The position numbers were made by a program, and so were the translations under genes. The notes beneath the pieces are model-generated. The model saw nothing but the letters and a program-made list of their open reading frames with translations. It searched no databases and was not told the DNA's origin. From positions 620,001 to 684,000 of the forward strand of contig NZ_QUOU01000001.1 in NCBI RefSeq assembly GCF_003390335.1: DNA of 64,000 nucleotides, read 5' to 3'. This DNA comes from Thalassotalea euphylliae (GTDB lineage: Bacteria > Pseudomonadota > Gammaproteobacteria > Enterobacterales > Alteromonadaceae). Each line of letters starts with the position of its first letter. Positions within the stretch are counted from its first letter, which is position 1. Positions 44,578 to 54,602 of this stretch are shown here, one piece after another.

Positions 44578-46884
44578 TTGTATTTTATGCAAGTAACTCA
44601 GCGGGCATTGAGTGTTCAACGTTGTTTTTTGGGGTTGGTTTTCCCTTTCTTTTTAGCCTTTATTAGTGCTGTGTTGTCTGCCTACATGCTCTCGACCAGT
44701 GCATTTGCCAGTGAAACAGCTCATCAACCTATAACTTCAAATACCAGTACAGACGCCAAAGCACAATCTCCAACCAATACAGTTACTCAGACATCGCCAT
44801 CGATAACAGCGAAACTGGCGAAAATAGAGGGGGCAGACCCTATTGCTGAGCAGGCTGTTATGGCGCTGATTACTGAATTGAGTGGCACGGATAAAGTCTA
44901 TGCGCAGCTAAAACTGGTCAGTATTTATCGCCGCAGTGCGCAAGTTGAAAAAGCCAGCACCCTGTTACAAGCGTTAAACAAAGCCGTGGCTGAGCTTAGC
45001 AACGAATTACAGTTGGAGGTTTTGATTAGCGGCGCGGAACTTGAGCGCAAGAAAAACAACTATGCGACTGCCGCAAAGATGCTTGAAACTAAAGGGATAC
45101 CGCTCGCTGGTCAAAATACAGCTGTGCTAGCTCGTGTTTATCGACATACAGGCAGGTTTTACCGTCTGGACAAACAACATGCTCAAGCAGAAAAGTATTA
45201 CTTGTTGGCATTAGAAAATTATCAAGCGCTAGGTGATGAACTAGAACTTGCGCGCATGTATGGGTCTTTAGGAGTGTTGTATGAATCGCAAGATGATTTG
45301 GTGCTCGCCGCTGAGTATCAAATCAAAGCCATGAAGCTATTTGAGCGAATCGGTAATGCGCAAGACCAAGCGAGTAGTTATTTCAATTTGGGTGAACTGT
45401 TCTACCGCTCAGAAGATTACGATAAGTCATTATCTTTTTATCAGCAAGCGTTGGTGTTCGATAAAAAGCTCAACGACACAGAATATATTGGTTACGATTA
45501 CCATCGAATTGGCTCTATTTACATGGCACAGAACAAGCTTGATGAAGCGCTGGATGTTACCCAAAAAGCGATTGATATCTTTGCTCAAGGGGCTTTCCAT
45601 CAGGTGCTGTCTCGCTCATATGTGCAGCGGGCGCAAATTTTTGACAAGCTCGATAATCAAGAAGCCCGTTTAGCTAGCTTGCTGTTAGCTGAAAAAACAG
45701 GACAAGTCTCTAACGCTGATTTCCAAATGAGGTCGGTATGGCACAACCTTGGAGTTTACTACTTTGATCATCAAGCATTAACAGAGGCAGAGCGCTACGT
45801 CAGTAAGTCACTGGCAATATCGACAAAACTCGAACTTTTGAAAGATCAGCTCGATGACAACAGGCTACTCAGTGAAATTCATCACCAACTAGGCCAAGAC
45901 TCAATTGCCCTCACTCATTTAAAGGCTGCGTATGAGCTCAAGCAACAATTAGATTCAGAGCTGCGCATTGAAGAGCTGGAAAAACACAAGCGCGATATCA
46001 ACTTGCTGAAAGAGCAAGTGAAAGTCGCGAAATTGGAAGAGGCCAGTAAACAAGCAGAACTAGAGGTGGTTGAGCAAAAAAAAGTCACGGAAAAAGTGAC
46101 CTTGCTCACTTTGGGTTTAGTGGTACTGTTTCTGCTTATTTTCTATGTGTTACATCAGCGGCGCAAACTTGCGGTGATCTCTGCCAGCTTGTATGAAGAT
46201 GCACTACAACAGAAAAATCAGCTGCTGGCGGATGTTTCACACGAGTTGCGCACGCCTTTGACCGCGTTGAAACTGCAAGTAGACGCATTGCGTTATCACT
46301 TAGTCGATGACGTCGAGCTGAGTTATCAAAAACTCAGTAGCAAAATTACCGATCTAAGTAATTTGATTGGTGATATTTATGAGTTAGCGGTTTCGGATGT
46401 TTATGGCTTGTCGATAAATACACAGCAGCTTGATATGACTCCTGCGCTCAAGCAATGGAGCAGCGAATTCCAGGACTATGTGACCGGACACGAGCTGCAA
46501 TGGCATGACAACATCGCTTCAGCGCCAGCTTGGGTCGCCGTTGATCAAGATCGCATCAAGCAAGTGTTGGCGAATCTCATTAACAATAGTGTCAATTATA
46601 CCGATAAACCCGGGCGAGTTGAATTAAGCGCGTGGCAAGCACATGGGCAGTTGCATTTGTGCGTGCAAGATACTTCGCCTTCAGTGCCGGAAAGTGAATT
46701 TGGCAAGATCTTCGAGCGCTTGTATCGCCTAGAAAAGTCGCGAAATCGCGCCACGGGAGGCTCTGGCTTAGGGCTGGCTATCTGTCAAAACGTTATCCAT
46801 GCGCACCAAGGGACAATTGAAGCGAAGCAAAGCGCACTAGGCGGTGTCGCTATTTTGATCACCTTACCACTTGCCAAACGCTAA
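44578..46884 (+). CDS. TPR-containing sensor histidine kinase, BaeS-like catalytic part
   Basis: The 768-residue kinase has a signal-anchor at the N-terminus (about 15-45), then 7-9 tetratricopeptide repeats (about 100-460) such as GDELELARMYGSLGVLYESQ. A coiled coil (about 460-510), a membrane helix (about 512-530), HisKA with His555 in DVSHELRTPLT, and HATPase with NLINNSVNYTD and ATGGSGLGLAICQNVIHAHQ follow. The ERLYRLEKSRNRATGGSG stretch is BaeS-like. It may pair with the BaeR-like regulator at 28430. The TTG at 44578 has AAAAGG seven bases upstream; the ATG at 44587 is the alternative. Confidence 0.88.
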   Translation: MYFMQVTQRALSVQRCFLGLVFPFFLAFISAVLSAYMLSTSAFASETAHQPITSNTSTDAKAQSPTNTVTQTSPSITAKLAKIEGADPIAEQAVMALITELSGTDKVYAQLKLVSIYRRSAQVEKASTLLQALNKAVAELSNELQLEVLISGAELERKKNNYATAAKMLETKGIPLAGQNTAVLARVYRHTGRFYRLDKQHAQAEKYYLLALENYQALGDELELARMYGSLGVLYESQDDLVLAAEYQIKAMKLFERIGNAQDQASSYFNLGELFYRSEDYDKSLSFYQQALVFDKKLNDTEYIGYDYHRIGSIYMAQNKLDEALDVTQKAIDIFAQGAFHQVLSRSYVQRAQIFDKLDNQEARLASLLLAEKTGQVSNADFQMRSVWHNLGVYYFDHQALTEAERYVSKSLAISTKLELLKDQLDDNRLLSEIHHQLGQDSIALTHLKAAYELKQQLDSELRIEELEKHKRDINLLKEQVKVAKLEEASKQAELEVVEQKKVTEKVTLLTLGLVVLFLLIFYVLHQRRKLAVISASLYEDALQQKNQLLADVSHELRTPLTALKLQVDALRYHLVDDVELSYQKLSSKITDLSNLIGDIYELAVSDVYGLSINTQQLDMTPALKQWSSEFQDYVTGHELQWHDNIASAPAWVAVDQDRIKQVLANLINNSVNYTDKPGRVELSAWQAHGQLHLCVQDTSPSVPESEFGKIFERLYRLEKSRNRATGGSGLGLAICQNVIHAHQGTIEAKQSALGGVAILITLPLAKR

Positions 46885-47080
46885 TGCATTGCGTGTTTGC
46901 GCGTTGAGCACTGTCTGCGCATAACGCTTTGCTCTGCTCATTTCTCACCACTCCATTTTTAGCGCCCCATTTCTATTGAGCTAACCTTTATATAGCAAGC
47001 CTATCCATATTTCCTCCCTATTTGCAGCTTATAGTCTTGGGCAAAATACCAGCTAGCCCCCAAGTGCGATAGGACAAGTG

Positions 47081-47959
47081 ATGATCAAAGAAAAACTATT
47101 CAGCGTTGGGATCAAATTGCTGAGCAATTGGTTTCCTGAGTATGCTTACACATTAGTTAAGCGCAAATTACTCATCCCAAATTCTTCAAGCGCGCGTTGG
47201 GCTAAAGAGAGCAAGCGGAAATTATATCGCACTAAATATGGCGGTATTCGCACCTACACCACAGGTGGCAGTTTAGATGCAAGGAAAAATGAAGGGACAG
47301 ACGGCCAAGCGGGAAACTATATTTGGTTGGTGCATGGTGGGGGAAATGCTCATCAGTTTATGCCGCTTATCAAGCGTTTGGTTCAGCAAGGCTACACTTG
47401 CATCGCCATTGAATTTTTGTCGGCGCCAAGTGCTCAGCGCCGAGGCGAGCAATTTGTTTCATTGCCCAATTGGAGTAATGCGCTTGATATTGCGACCCGG
47501 TATTTGCCTGCGCCATCACATGTGATTACTCAAGGAGTTGGCACGTCAATTGTCGGTAACAGCATGTGGCTTTCGCAATACCAAGGTAAGTTAACTTTGG
47601 TTTCGCCAGTACTCGATTTCTACCAAAGGTTAAAACAGTTTATTGGTGAAAACCGCTTGCCGAATATGTTACTGGCACGTATGGAAAAAGAGGTGTTTAA
47701 CAACGACAGAGTGCGTTTAAAAGCGCTTTCGGTAACACGGGCAATAGATAACTTTGCTGGTCAACTCACGGTGTTTTATAGCCAAGCTGACGGCACTTCA
47801 ACGGTTGATGAAATTCATGCGTTATCAGTGTGCGATAATCGAAAAATCGTTGAATTTAAGGGGGCATGTACTGATCGTATGATCAAGAGCCGCTCGTTGT
47901 TTTTAAACATTAGTGAGCAAGCGCCGAGTCAGTCGTTAAGTACTGCGCACGGTTATTAA
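47081..47959 (+). CDS. Alpha/beta-hydrolase-like protein lacking the nucleophile
   Basis: The 292-residue protein has an alpha/beta-hydrolase pattern: YIWLVHGGGNAHQFMP (oxyanion His-Gly-Gly-Gly), then QGYTCIAIEFLSAP. The elbow position reads QGVGTSIVGN, where GxSxG is expected, so a Gly replaces the nucleophilic Ser unless the Ser two places later is used. FYSQADGTSTVDEIH holds a possible acid. No clear signal peptide is present, though the first 20 residues are amphipathic. It may be a pseudo-enzyme. Its neighbours give no pathway. Confidence 0.6.
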   Translation: MIKEKLFSVGIKLLSNWFPEYAYTLVKRKLLIPNSSSARWAKESKRKLYRTKYGGIRTYTTGGSLDARKNEGTDGQAGNYIWLVHGGGNAHQFMPLIKRLVQQGYTCIAIEFLSAPSAQRRGEQFVSLPNWSNALDIATRYLPAPSHVITQGVGTSIVGNSMWLSQYQGKLTLVSPVLDFYQRLKQFIGENRLPNMLLARMEKEVFNNDRVRLKALSVTRAIDNFAGQLTVFYSQADGTSTVDEIHALSVCDNRKIVEFKGACTDRMIKSRSLFLNISEQAPSQSLSTAHGY

Positions 47960-48510
47960 CAGCGTGTTACAGAGCAAGGGGTAGCTTTTTCGAATTTGCA
48001 GCAAAGTAACGCGTCCCCTTAGGCAAGTGGTAATAAACTTGTCTTCTCTTGGAGCCATTGGGCGCAAGTCCCCGAACGGGAAAATATAACCTGAGCCGAT
48101 TGCTGGTTTTTACTCGCGGCTTCAATACGATCTGCGCTAAAAATGTGTATGAAATATGGGCGTTTCAACGCCAAGTTCGCTAAGTCCTGTGTATAAACCG
48201 CGCATAAGCCGCCCCAAATGTTCCTTGCCTTTTTCAATCATGGCTCATACCCCCAATACTTTTTGGCTTTAGTTTGGGCTTTAGTTTTGGCATGAGAAAA
48301 AGTTTTTGTAAGTAACTGTCAATGGTGTTTTTGATATGTGTGCCAGTCCAGCCCAGTGAGATCAGATCACTTAGAGTAGCCTCTGTTTTTTTTGAGGAGT
48401 ATTCAGTAGAATTTTTAATGAATGCAAATAATTACTATTGTCTTTAAGGTTTTCTTTGGTTTTTGCGTGGGTTAGAATTCAAGCAGGAAAACATCAAATA
48501 ACAATAATTT

Positions 48511-48846
48511 ATGAGCTTTTTTATCAACGCTGTCGCGCTATTTTTGTGTTGGGTGGGCAGTACTTCCGCTTATCTTACATCCGAGCGTCAACAAGTCTTA
48601 TCTCACCCTTTAGGCAAAAAACTGGGGTGGTCAGTGTTTAGTATCACGCTGATTGCCGCATTCACATTACTACTAAGTCTGCACCATTGGTTGGCTGCTT
48701 TTTTGGTGTTAACCGTGATGGTGATGCTAGTGTGGATTGCCTTATCACTCGTCATTCCTTACTTTCCTAAACAGCGCAGGCCTTTGTTTTACGGCACTGT
48801 GCTGACCATAGTAAATGCTGTGATTGGGGGGTTTTATGTCTTCTAG
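48511..48846 (+). CDS. Small inner-membrane protein, DUF3325-like
   Basis: The 111-residue protein has three or four hydrophobic helices and the motif LCWVGSTSAYLTSERQQVLS near the N-terminus, like DUF3325 proteins that accompany PepSY proteins in iron-uptake operons. It overlaps the next gene by 11 bases. The role is unknown. The 47960-48510 region before it holds no supported gene. Confidence 0.65.
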   Translation: MSFFINAVALFLCWVGSTSAYLTSERQQVLSHPLGKKLGWSVFSITLIAAFTLLLSLHHWLAAFLVLTVMVMLVWIALSLVIPYFPKQRRPLFYGTVLTIVNAVIGGFYVF

Positions 48847-49141
48847 TTCCGCAAAGGTAAAAACTAATTGGGCATATTCACTGTGGACAAAATCACTGGC
48901 GGGTTTTTTACTCGGCTTTTTAAGCACCATGAGCTTATTTATCGTGATTGGTTTTGTCCTTCCGCTGCCTCGAGATGTCTTTTTGTTAATTGCTGTGATT
49001 GGTGGCTTTGTGCTGTGGAGCGCACTGCTTGCCTGGTTTTATTGTATGCCGTCGATCAAAAAGCCGACCTTGTTTTGCGTCGCGAGCTTACTGGTGACTG
49101 GCTTAGTTAATACGTGGTTTTACATGCAGGGGGGCGCATGA
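48836..49141 (+). CDS. Small inner-membrane protein, DUF3649-like
   Basis: The 101-residue protein has three hydrophobic helices. FVLPLPRDVFLLIAVIGGFV in its middle is similar to the LPLPRxEAV pattern of DUF3649 proteins. The start at 48836 overlaps the upstream stop, and its own stop overlaps the next ATG in ATGA, so the three genes form one coupled operon. The link to iron uptake is from family context. Confidence 0.65.
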   Translation: MSSSSAKVKTNWAYSLWTKSLAGFLLGFLSTMSLFIVIGFVLPLPRDVFLLIAVIGGFVLWSALLAWFYCMPSIKKPTLFCVASLLVTGLVNTWFYMQGGA

Positions 49142-50856
49142 AGTCAGCAACATTAAAAAACGCGCTTAATGCCCATGGTTGGGTTGGCTTAATAATTTCT
49201 TTACCATTGTTTATTGTCTTTTGGGCTGGCGCGATAACACTTTTTCACCCCGAAATAGACCAGTGGGCAAAACTGCTGTATTACGACATTGATACGCAGG
49301 CCAAGTCACGTGGTGAAACCGTCGACTACAACGACTTGGTCGAGGCACAAATCGCCGAGTACGGCATCTTGGCGGAAGATCGCATATCACTGCGCTTTCC
49401 CAATGAAAAAATGCCGTATTTACGGATGTTTTTTCAGGTACCAGTAGAAGAAGGTGACACCATCACTCAAGCGGCTGCTAGCCATCAAGCGCTTGAGAGT
49501 AATGGTGAGTCAGAGGGGCAAACGAGCGCGCCAACTCAAGCTACTGAAAAAGCGCCAGCTGAGGATAAAAAAAAGGTTAAAAAAGAATTTAAGGATATTC
49601 TCATTGACCCACACAGTGGCGAAGTCTTTACCGACCATAGCCCGTTCGAACTGGCCGATTTTTTGTACGTGCTGCACTACAAGCTGCATTTACCGCAGGG
49701 GCTTTACATTGTCGGCGTTATTACCCTGTTCTTCTTCGTGATTATTATCACGGGGGTTATCGTTCAGCTGAAAAAAATCGTAAAAAACTTTTTCTTATAT
49801 CGCAAAGACCAAAAACTGCGTACGCAAATGAACGACATGCACAATGTTGTCGGGGTGATCAGCTTGCCCTATGCCATTATGTACGCGTTAACTGGCGTGA
49901 TCCTCAATCTACTTATCTTAGTGCAAATCCCTAGCGCTTTGGTGTTGTACAAGGGCGATCTTGACGCTATTGCCAAAGACGCGGGCTTTTACGCTCATCG
50001 AGGCGTTGCCGCCACTCAGCCCCAATTAATGCCAAATTTACACGACTTTGTTGCTGACTTGGAGCGTACTAATAACGCGGAAATTACCGGCCTAAACCTT
50101 TACGGATATGGCGACAAAAGTGCCGTTTTTCAAACCATTGGGCTTTATAACCAAGGGTTTAATCACTCGTTCTCGCGTTTCTACGAAGTCGCTACCGACA
50201 GCTACCCAGACACCATGAACGTGGCAGAAGATAACGTTTTCGCTCGCGGTTTATCAATGCTTTATGCCATGCACTTCGCCAATTATGCCGGGACGGATAT
50301 GCGTATCATCTACTTTGTTCTCGCCATGCTGTTTTGCGCCATGATTGTCGCAGGTAATGTACTCTGGGTCGTCAAACGTCAGCCAAAAAATGCTTACCCG
50401 AAAACTCTTGCTTTTACTCGAGGTGCAACCTTAGGAGCGTGCTTAGGCGTGATTACGGCGACGGCACTTAGTTTTTTTCTTGAACGCTCATTACCTGAGG
50501 CCATCAGCGAGCGCGAACACTTGATTGAGTATGTCTTTGGCGCCACTTTACTGCTGGTGACTATCGCTGGATTCTTCGCTAATAACCTGCGAGGATTTAT
50601 CGGTGCTAATCTGCTTGCCAGTGCCGTATTACTGCTGCTGACTGTTGCTTTTGAGTGGCTGGTCTTTGGCAAAATTATGATTGCGATGATTACGGCTGGT
50701 TATCCAATACTAGGGCATGTGAGTGCCGGGTTGGCGATTATCGCCATATTGCTGCTTGCCATTGCGCGCAAAGTTCTTCGACCAAAACGCGCTGTGGACA
50801 AGCCGCTCGACAACTATTTAGGGGCACCACATGAAGTGGGTGCAAGAATTACCTAA
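49138..50856 (+). CDS. PepSY-associated membrane protein
   Basis: The 572-residue protein has the PepSY_TM layout: an N-terminal helix with NAHGWVGLIISLPLFIVFW, a periplasmic PepSY-like domain with a charged, Lys-rich linker at about 115-150, helices near 195-225 (LPQGLYIVGVITLFFFVIII), a central helical HNVVGVISLPYAIMYALTG segment, and four C-terminal helices. Several His (e.g. in LHYKLHLP) may bind haem or metal. Such proteins occur with siderophore receptors and are thought to reduce or release iron. Start ATG 49138 is coupled to the preceding gene. Confidence 0.82.
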   Translation: MKSATLKNALNAHGWVGLIISLPLFIVFWAGAITLFHPEIDQWAKLLYYDIDTQAKSRGETVDYNDLVEAQIAEYGILAEDRISLRFPNEKMPYLRMFFQVPVEEGDTITQAAASHQALESNGESEGQTSAPTQATEKAPAEDKKKVKKEFKDILIDPHSGEVFTDHSPFELADFLYVLHYKLHLPQGLYIVGVITLFFFVIIITGVIVQLKKIVKNFFLYRKDQKLRTQMNDMHNVVGVISLPYAIMYALTGVILNLLILVQIPSALVLYKGDLDAIAKDAGFYAHRGVAATQPQLMPNLHDFVADLERTNNAEITGLNLYGYGDKSAVFQTIGLYNQGFNHSFSRFYEVATDSYPDTMNVAEDNVFARGLSMLYAMHFANYAGTDMRIIYFVLAMLFCAMIVAGNVLWVVKRQPKNAYPKTLAFTRGATLGACLGVITATALSFFLERSLPEAISEREHLIEYVFGATLLLVTIAGFFANNLRGFIGANLLASAVLLLLTVAFEWLVFGKIMIAMITAGYPILGHVSAGLAIIAILLLAIARKVLRPKRAVDKPLDNYLGAPHEVGARIT

Positions 50857-51108
50857 TCGTTCTAATCCTCTTCATTCCAGCCCATTTACTATGAGGTAGT
50901 AATTGCTGCTACCTCGCTTTCTCTTCCATATCTCTCATCCATGTGCACATGGAAAACTCATCGCTTTAACCTAGCTAACGAGGTTTACAACTAACCCATA
51001 GCAATTGGTACGGCTCCTGCTTTACCTGCATTACCTAGACTTCTGTCAATTTTTTGAATCGTTTTGAAAGGTAATGCAACTTGAACTCGGTATAGGGTTG
51101 AGTGACTG

Positions 51109-52509
51109 ATGTTTGTTAATACCAATACGTCAGCGCTCAACGCTATCAATCAGCTTAACATTAATGCTAATCGGCTAGAAAAAAGCTATGAAGCGCTTTC
51201 GTCGGGGAAGAGAATAAACTCTGCTGCCGATGATGCTGCTGGCCTGCAAATTTCCGTGCGACTCACGGCGCAGTCGAATGCACTTTCGCGCATCGATCAA
51301 AACATTAACGACGGCATTAGTTATGCGCAGGTAGCAGAAGGGGCGCTAGCTGAGGTCTCAAGTATGGCGCAACGTATGTACCAATTAGCCGTGCAGGCCG
51401 CTAATGGCTCGCTTACCTCCACCGATAAGCAAGCATTAGATGTGGAGTTTCAAGGCCTAAAACGTGAAATTGATCGCATTGCCAATAACACCGAAATCTT
51501 CGGTATATACCCTTTGCTTGGCGGTAACAACGTGCCGTCGCTGGGGGATATTTTCCCAATCAGTGGTGGCACTGGTACGTTTAGCTCTGGTATCCGTTCA
51601 TTTGCTGCAATCCCCGCCGGCTCTAACAATGTCAGCTTAACCCTTGACTCACAAGGCTTAGATGATGACATCCAAATATTTACACAAGATGGCAGACATT
51701 TGGTGGGGACTGATTTAAATGATAACAGCTGGCAAAATAACGCTGACAATATTCCCATTAGCACACCGCAAGATGTCGAAAACAATTTATTGACCCCGCA
51801 AAACGGTTTTCCACCGGGGGCTAGTTATGATGCCAGCAACTTAAACTCTGGTGGGCCAGTGTACTCGCCAACTGCTGCTAACAGCACAAGCTACAATGGC
51901 ATGACCATAAGCTTTGGTGGCGATGGCGATCGAACTTCTCCTAGTGACGGCAATAACGATGGAATTAATATGGGCAACACCCTTATTGAGGCGGTTCATA
52001 TTGATACTACCACGGAGCCCCTTTACGTGGCGGTGGTCGGCAGTGGTAGCTTTGATCTTACGGTTAATTATACCAACCTAGGCAATACGACTAACAATAA
52101 TGAACCGTTTAAGGTGTTTGTTGCCACTACACCTGATGGCAGTAACGATGATTTTATTGATATTGAAAAAACCGCCAGTACGTCCGTAGATTTAGGCATT
52201 GCACCGCTGACAATCGGCAGTGCTTCGGGTGCACAAACGGCAATTAGCGCATTGCAGAACGCCTTAAATACGATTGGCGGTTATCGCAGCGAGTATGGTG
52301 CGTCAATAAATGTTCTGGCGAGCGCTGCTCGCACCACAATGAATTCACATGAAAATATCGTTGCCGCGCGCTCTCGTATTCAAGATACCGACTACGCCAG
52401 TGAAACTGCGAAATTAGCAAGAGAGCAAGTGTTGCAGCAGGCGTCGCAGTCTATTTTATCGCAAGCTAATATTCAGCCCGAATTAGCCTTGTCCTTGCTC
52501 AATCAGTAA
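51109..52509 (+). CDS. Flagellin with an unusual central domain
   Basis: The 466-residue flagellin has the conserved N-terminal helices (INSAADDAAGLQISVRLTAQ, residues 38-57) and C-terminal helices (SRIQDTDYASETAKLAREQV). The central region (about 145-360) is not typical of flagellin: it holds beta-strand domains resembling the PPC type (SFAAIPAGSNNVSLTLDSQG, LDDDIQIFTQDGR) and an Asn/Gly/Ser-rich stretch. No flagellar genes are near it. It could be an additional, surface-decorated filament protein. ATG at 51109 is the only fitting start. Confidence 0.88.
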   Translation: MFVNTNTSALNAINQLNINANRLEKSYEALSSGKRINSAADDAAGLQISVRLTAQSNALSRIDQNINDGISYAQVAEGALAEVSSMAQRMYQLAVQAANGSLTSTDKQALDVEFQGLKREIDRIANNTEIFGIYPLLGGNNVPSLGDIFPISGGTGTFSSGIRSFAAIPAGSNNVSLTLDSQGLDDDIQIFTQDGRHLVGTDLNDNSWQNNADNIPISTPQDVENNLLTPQNGFPPGASYDASNLNSGGPVYSPTAANSTSYNGMTISFGGDGDRTSPSDGNNDGINMGNTLIEAVHIDTTTEPLYVAVVGSGSFDLTVNYTNLGNTTNNNEPFKVFVATTPDGSNDDFIDIEKTASTSVDLGIAPLTIGSASGAQTAISALQNALNTIGGYRSEYGASINVLASAARTTMNSHENIVAARSRIQDTDYASETAKLAREQVLQQASQSILSQANIQPELALSLLNQ

Positions 52510-52526
52510 TTCTCTACATTCTCGCT

Positions 52527-52547
52527 TACCGGATTGCAATTCCGGTA
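52527..52547 (+). terminator. Hairpin after the flagellin gene
   Basis: TACCGGA and TCCGGTA form a seven-base stem with a seven-base loop, 18 bp after the stop. No strong T run follows, so termination is uncertain. The remaining bases to 52829 show no gene. Confidence 0.5.
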
Positions 52548-52829
52548 TTAATACCAATCACACGCCCTGTAAAGCTGGCCATGCCTAACAAGTAATGCTC
52601 AAAGCGAGTGGCTTTTAGACTCGCGGCAACGCCATATGCCTGAGATTTCGTGGGCTAATTCTTCCTTACTCGTAACTTCGATGATCGGCAAGCTCAGTGA
52701 ACACAACGTTGACCTATCTAATTGACAATTAACATTTGTTAATGACCCTCTACTAATTTAGTCGCAGTATGTTTATGCCAATGAGCAAACGATTAAAAAA
52801 TAATACACCTAAGTTATGGGGAGAGATTG

Positions 52830-54602
52830 ATGATAGATATCAAGACAAAGCCAACCAATGTCTATCAGTTGCTACAGACAATATGTGAGCAACAAGGCGA
52901 GGCCAACGCCTTTACTTTGATCAAGCAACTTACACCAGAGTTAGTTGATGAGTCGGTTACTTATCAAACCTTGTTAAGTAATATTCACCGCACCGTGCGA
53001 TTAATTCGCGACCACCTTGATATTAATGATGAAAGCTGTAAACGCCCGGTGGTTTCATTCCTACTGCCGAATATCCCAGAAGCACAATATATTATATGGG
53101 CGGCGGAAACATGTGGTATCGCAAACCCGATCAATCCGCTGTTAAATGTTGAAGCCTTGTCGGCACTCATGGAAAAAGCAGACACTGATATTATTTTCGC
53201 CCTTGGGCCAAATCCACAATCAGACTTCTGGCAAAAAGCACAGGCTGTGGTTGAGCAGTCAAATAAACCGATAAAGCTTATCCCTGTGGCAATTCCCGAC
53301 GGCGATAACGCAGCATTTGGTCAACGTTTGAGTGGTTATAGCGATGCACCACTGCCGTCGCATTGGCTGCCTACCGCAGAAGATGTTGCTGCGTATTTCC
53401 ATACTGGCGGAACAACGGGGTCACCTAAGCTTGTGATGCATACGCATGCTAACCACGTAGCGGCTGCGAATGCCTATGTCGTGCCGATGCAATCTGACCA
53501 GCAAGACACTTTTATCAACGGTTTGCCGCTGTTTCACGTTGCTGGTGGTTTAGTCGTCGGATTAGGCGGCTTAGCTGCGGGTATACACACTGTCTTCCCC
53601 ACCATGGCTGGGTTTAGAAACAAGCAAGTCATTAGCCAATATTGGCAGCTTATAGCGCATTACGGTGTTACCGTTGGCGGCGCGATTCCAACGTCACTCG
53701 CGGCGTTAATTAATGTGCCTATTGAGCATGATATTAGCTCGTTGCGTTATTTGATTTCGGGGGGCGCATCGCTACCGGAAAGTGTTGGCCAAAAAATCAC
53801 AGAAATGACGGGCCTAGAGCTGTATCAAATTTACGGCATGACCGAAACGTCAGGTGTGATTGCCATGCCAAACCTGTCGGCGCCGGCAAAACTACTGAGT
53901 ACAGGTAGTCAAGCCGCAGGCGTTGAAATCACTATTGACGAACTGTCGCCGGATTCAAATGGTATAGGCGAGATTTGCGTGCGCGGTGATACCGTATTTG
54001 CTGGCTACCTTGGCAGTGACGAATCGCCATTAACCGATGGCTGGTTGAGAACGGGTGATTTAGGTTACCTAGATGCCGATGGTAGCTTGTTTATTACGGG
54101 GCGTTCTAAAGATCTTATTATTCGCAGTGGCCATAATATTGACCCGGTTGATATTGAGAGTTGTTTGGAAAGCCATCCCGCCGTTGCGCTGGCTGCTGCG
54201 GTAAGTAAGCCCGATGCCTATGCAGGTGAATTACCGGTTGCTTATGTTCAGCTTGAGCCAGCGGCCAAGGTCAGCATTGAGGAGCTTATGGCCTACGCCA
54301 AGCAACACATTGCCGAGCCACCTGCACATCCTAAAGCGATTACTGTGCTTGACGCTTTGCCAATGACAGCGGTTGGCAAGTTGCAAAAAACAGAATTGCG
54401 AACACTCGCAGCGTTAGACGCGGTAAAAGAGCAATTGGCAGCACAACTGCCCGAAATTGACCTTGTTGCGGAGGCTAAAATGCTAAGTTGCGGTAAAATT
54501 TTCGTTGATGTGAGCGCTCATCAAGTGAGCGATTCACTGGTAAAAACTTGTGCACATTTGGCTGAAACCCTTAATTTGGAAGTGAATATTAGGGCGTGTT
54601 GA
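52830..54602 (+). CDS. AMP-dependent acyl-CoA synthetase
   Basis: The 590-residue ligase activates a carboxylic acid via acyl-AMP. Motifs: A3 FHTGGTTGSPKLVMHTH, A5 YQIYGMTETSG, A7 GWLRTGDLGYLDADG, A8 TGRSKDLIIRSGHNI, and A10 with the catalytic Lys in PMTAVGKLQKTEL. The tail after about residue 530 extends past the usual end. The last codons and the stop (RAC-TGA) come from the MITE-like element starting at 54590, so the natural C-terminus was probably replaced. Start ATG 52830 with GGGAGAGA upstream. The acid substrate cannot be told; medium or long chain is plausible. Confidence 0.9.
   Translation: MIDIKTKPTNVYQLLQTICEQQGEANAFTLIKQLTPELVDESVTYQTLLSNIHRTVRLIRDHLDINDESCKRPVVSFLLPNIPEAQYIIWAAETCGIANPINPLLNVEALSALMEKADTDIIFALGPNPQSDFWQKAQAVVEQSNKPIKLIPVAIPDGDNAAFGQRLSGYSDAPLPSHWLPTAEDVAAYFHTGGTTGSPKLVMHTHANHVAAANAYVVPMQSDQQDTFINGLPLFHVAGGLVVGLGGLAAGIHTVFPTMAGFRNKQVISQYWQLIAHYGVTVGGAIPTSLAALINVPIEHDISSLRYLISGGASLPESVGQKITEMTGLELYQIYGMTETSGVIAMPNLSAPAKLLSTGSQAAGVEITIDELSPDSNGIGEICVRGDTVFAGYLGSDESPLTDGWLRTGDLGYLDADGSLFITGRSKDLIIRSGHNIDPVDIESCLESHPAVALAAAVSKPDAYAGELPVAYVQLEPAAKVSIEELMAYAKQHIAEPPAHPKAITVLDALPMTAVGKLQKTELRTLAALDAVKEQLAAQLPEIDLVAEAKMLSCGKIFVDVSAHQVSDSLVKTCAHLAETLNLEVNIRAC

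Noticed and set aside
45341..45673. 110-codon frame on plus inside the TPR kinase
   Set aside because: Same-strand shadow of the TPR region; no start site or motif.
48019..48237. 72-codon frame on minus in the 47960-48510 gap
   Set aside because: It starts with TTG without a good ribosome-binding site, has no recognisable motif and an unusual composition; likely chance.
48426..48439. Possible Fur box (AAATAATTACTATT) upstream of the PepSY operon
   Set aside because: Only a loose match to the Fur palindrome in AT-rich DNA; not strong enough to report as a site.
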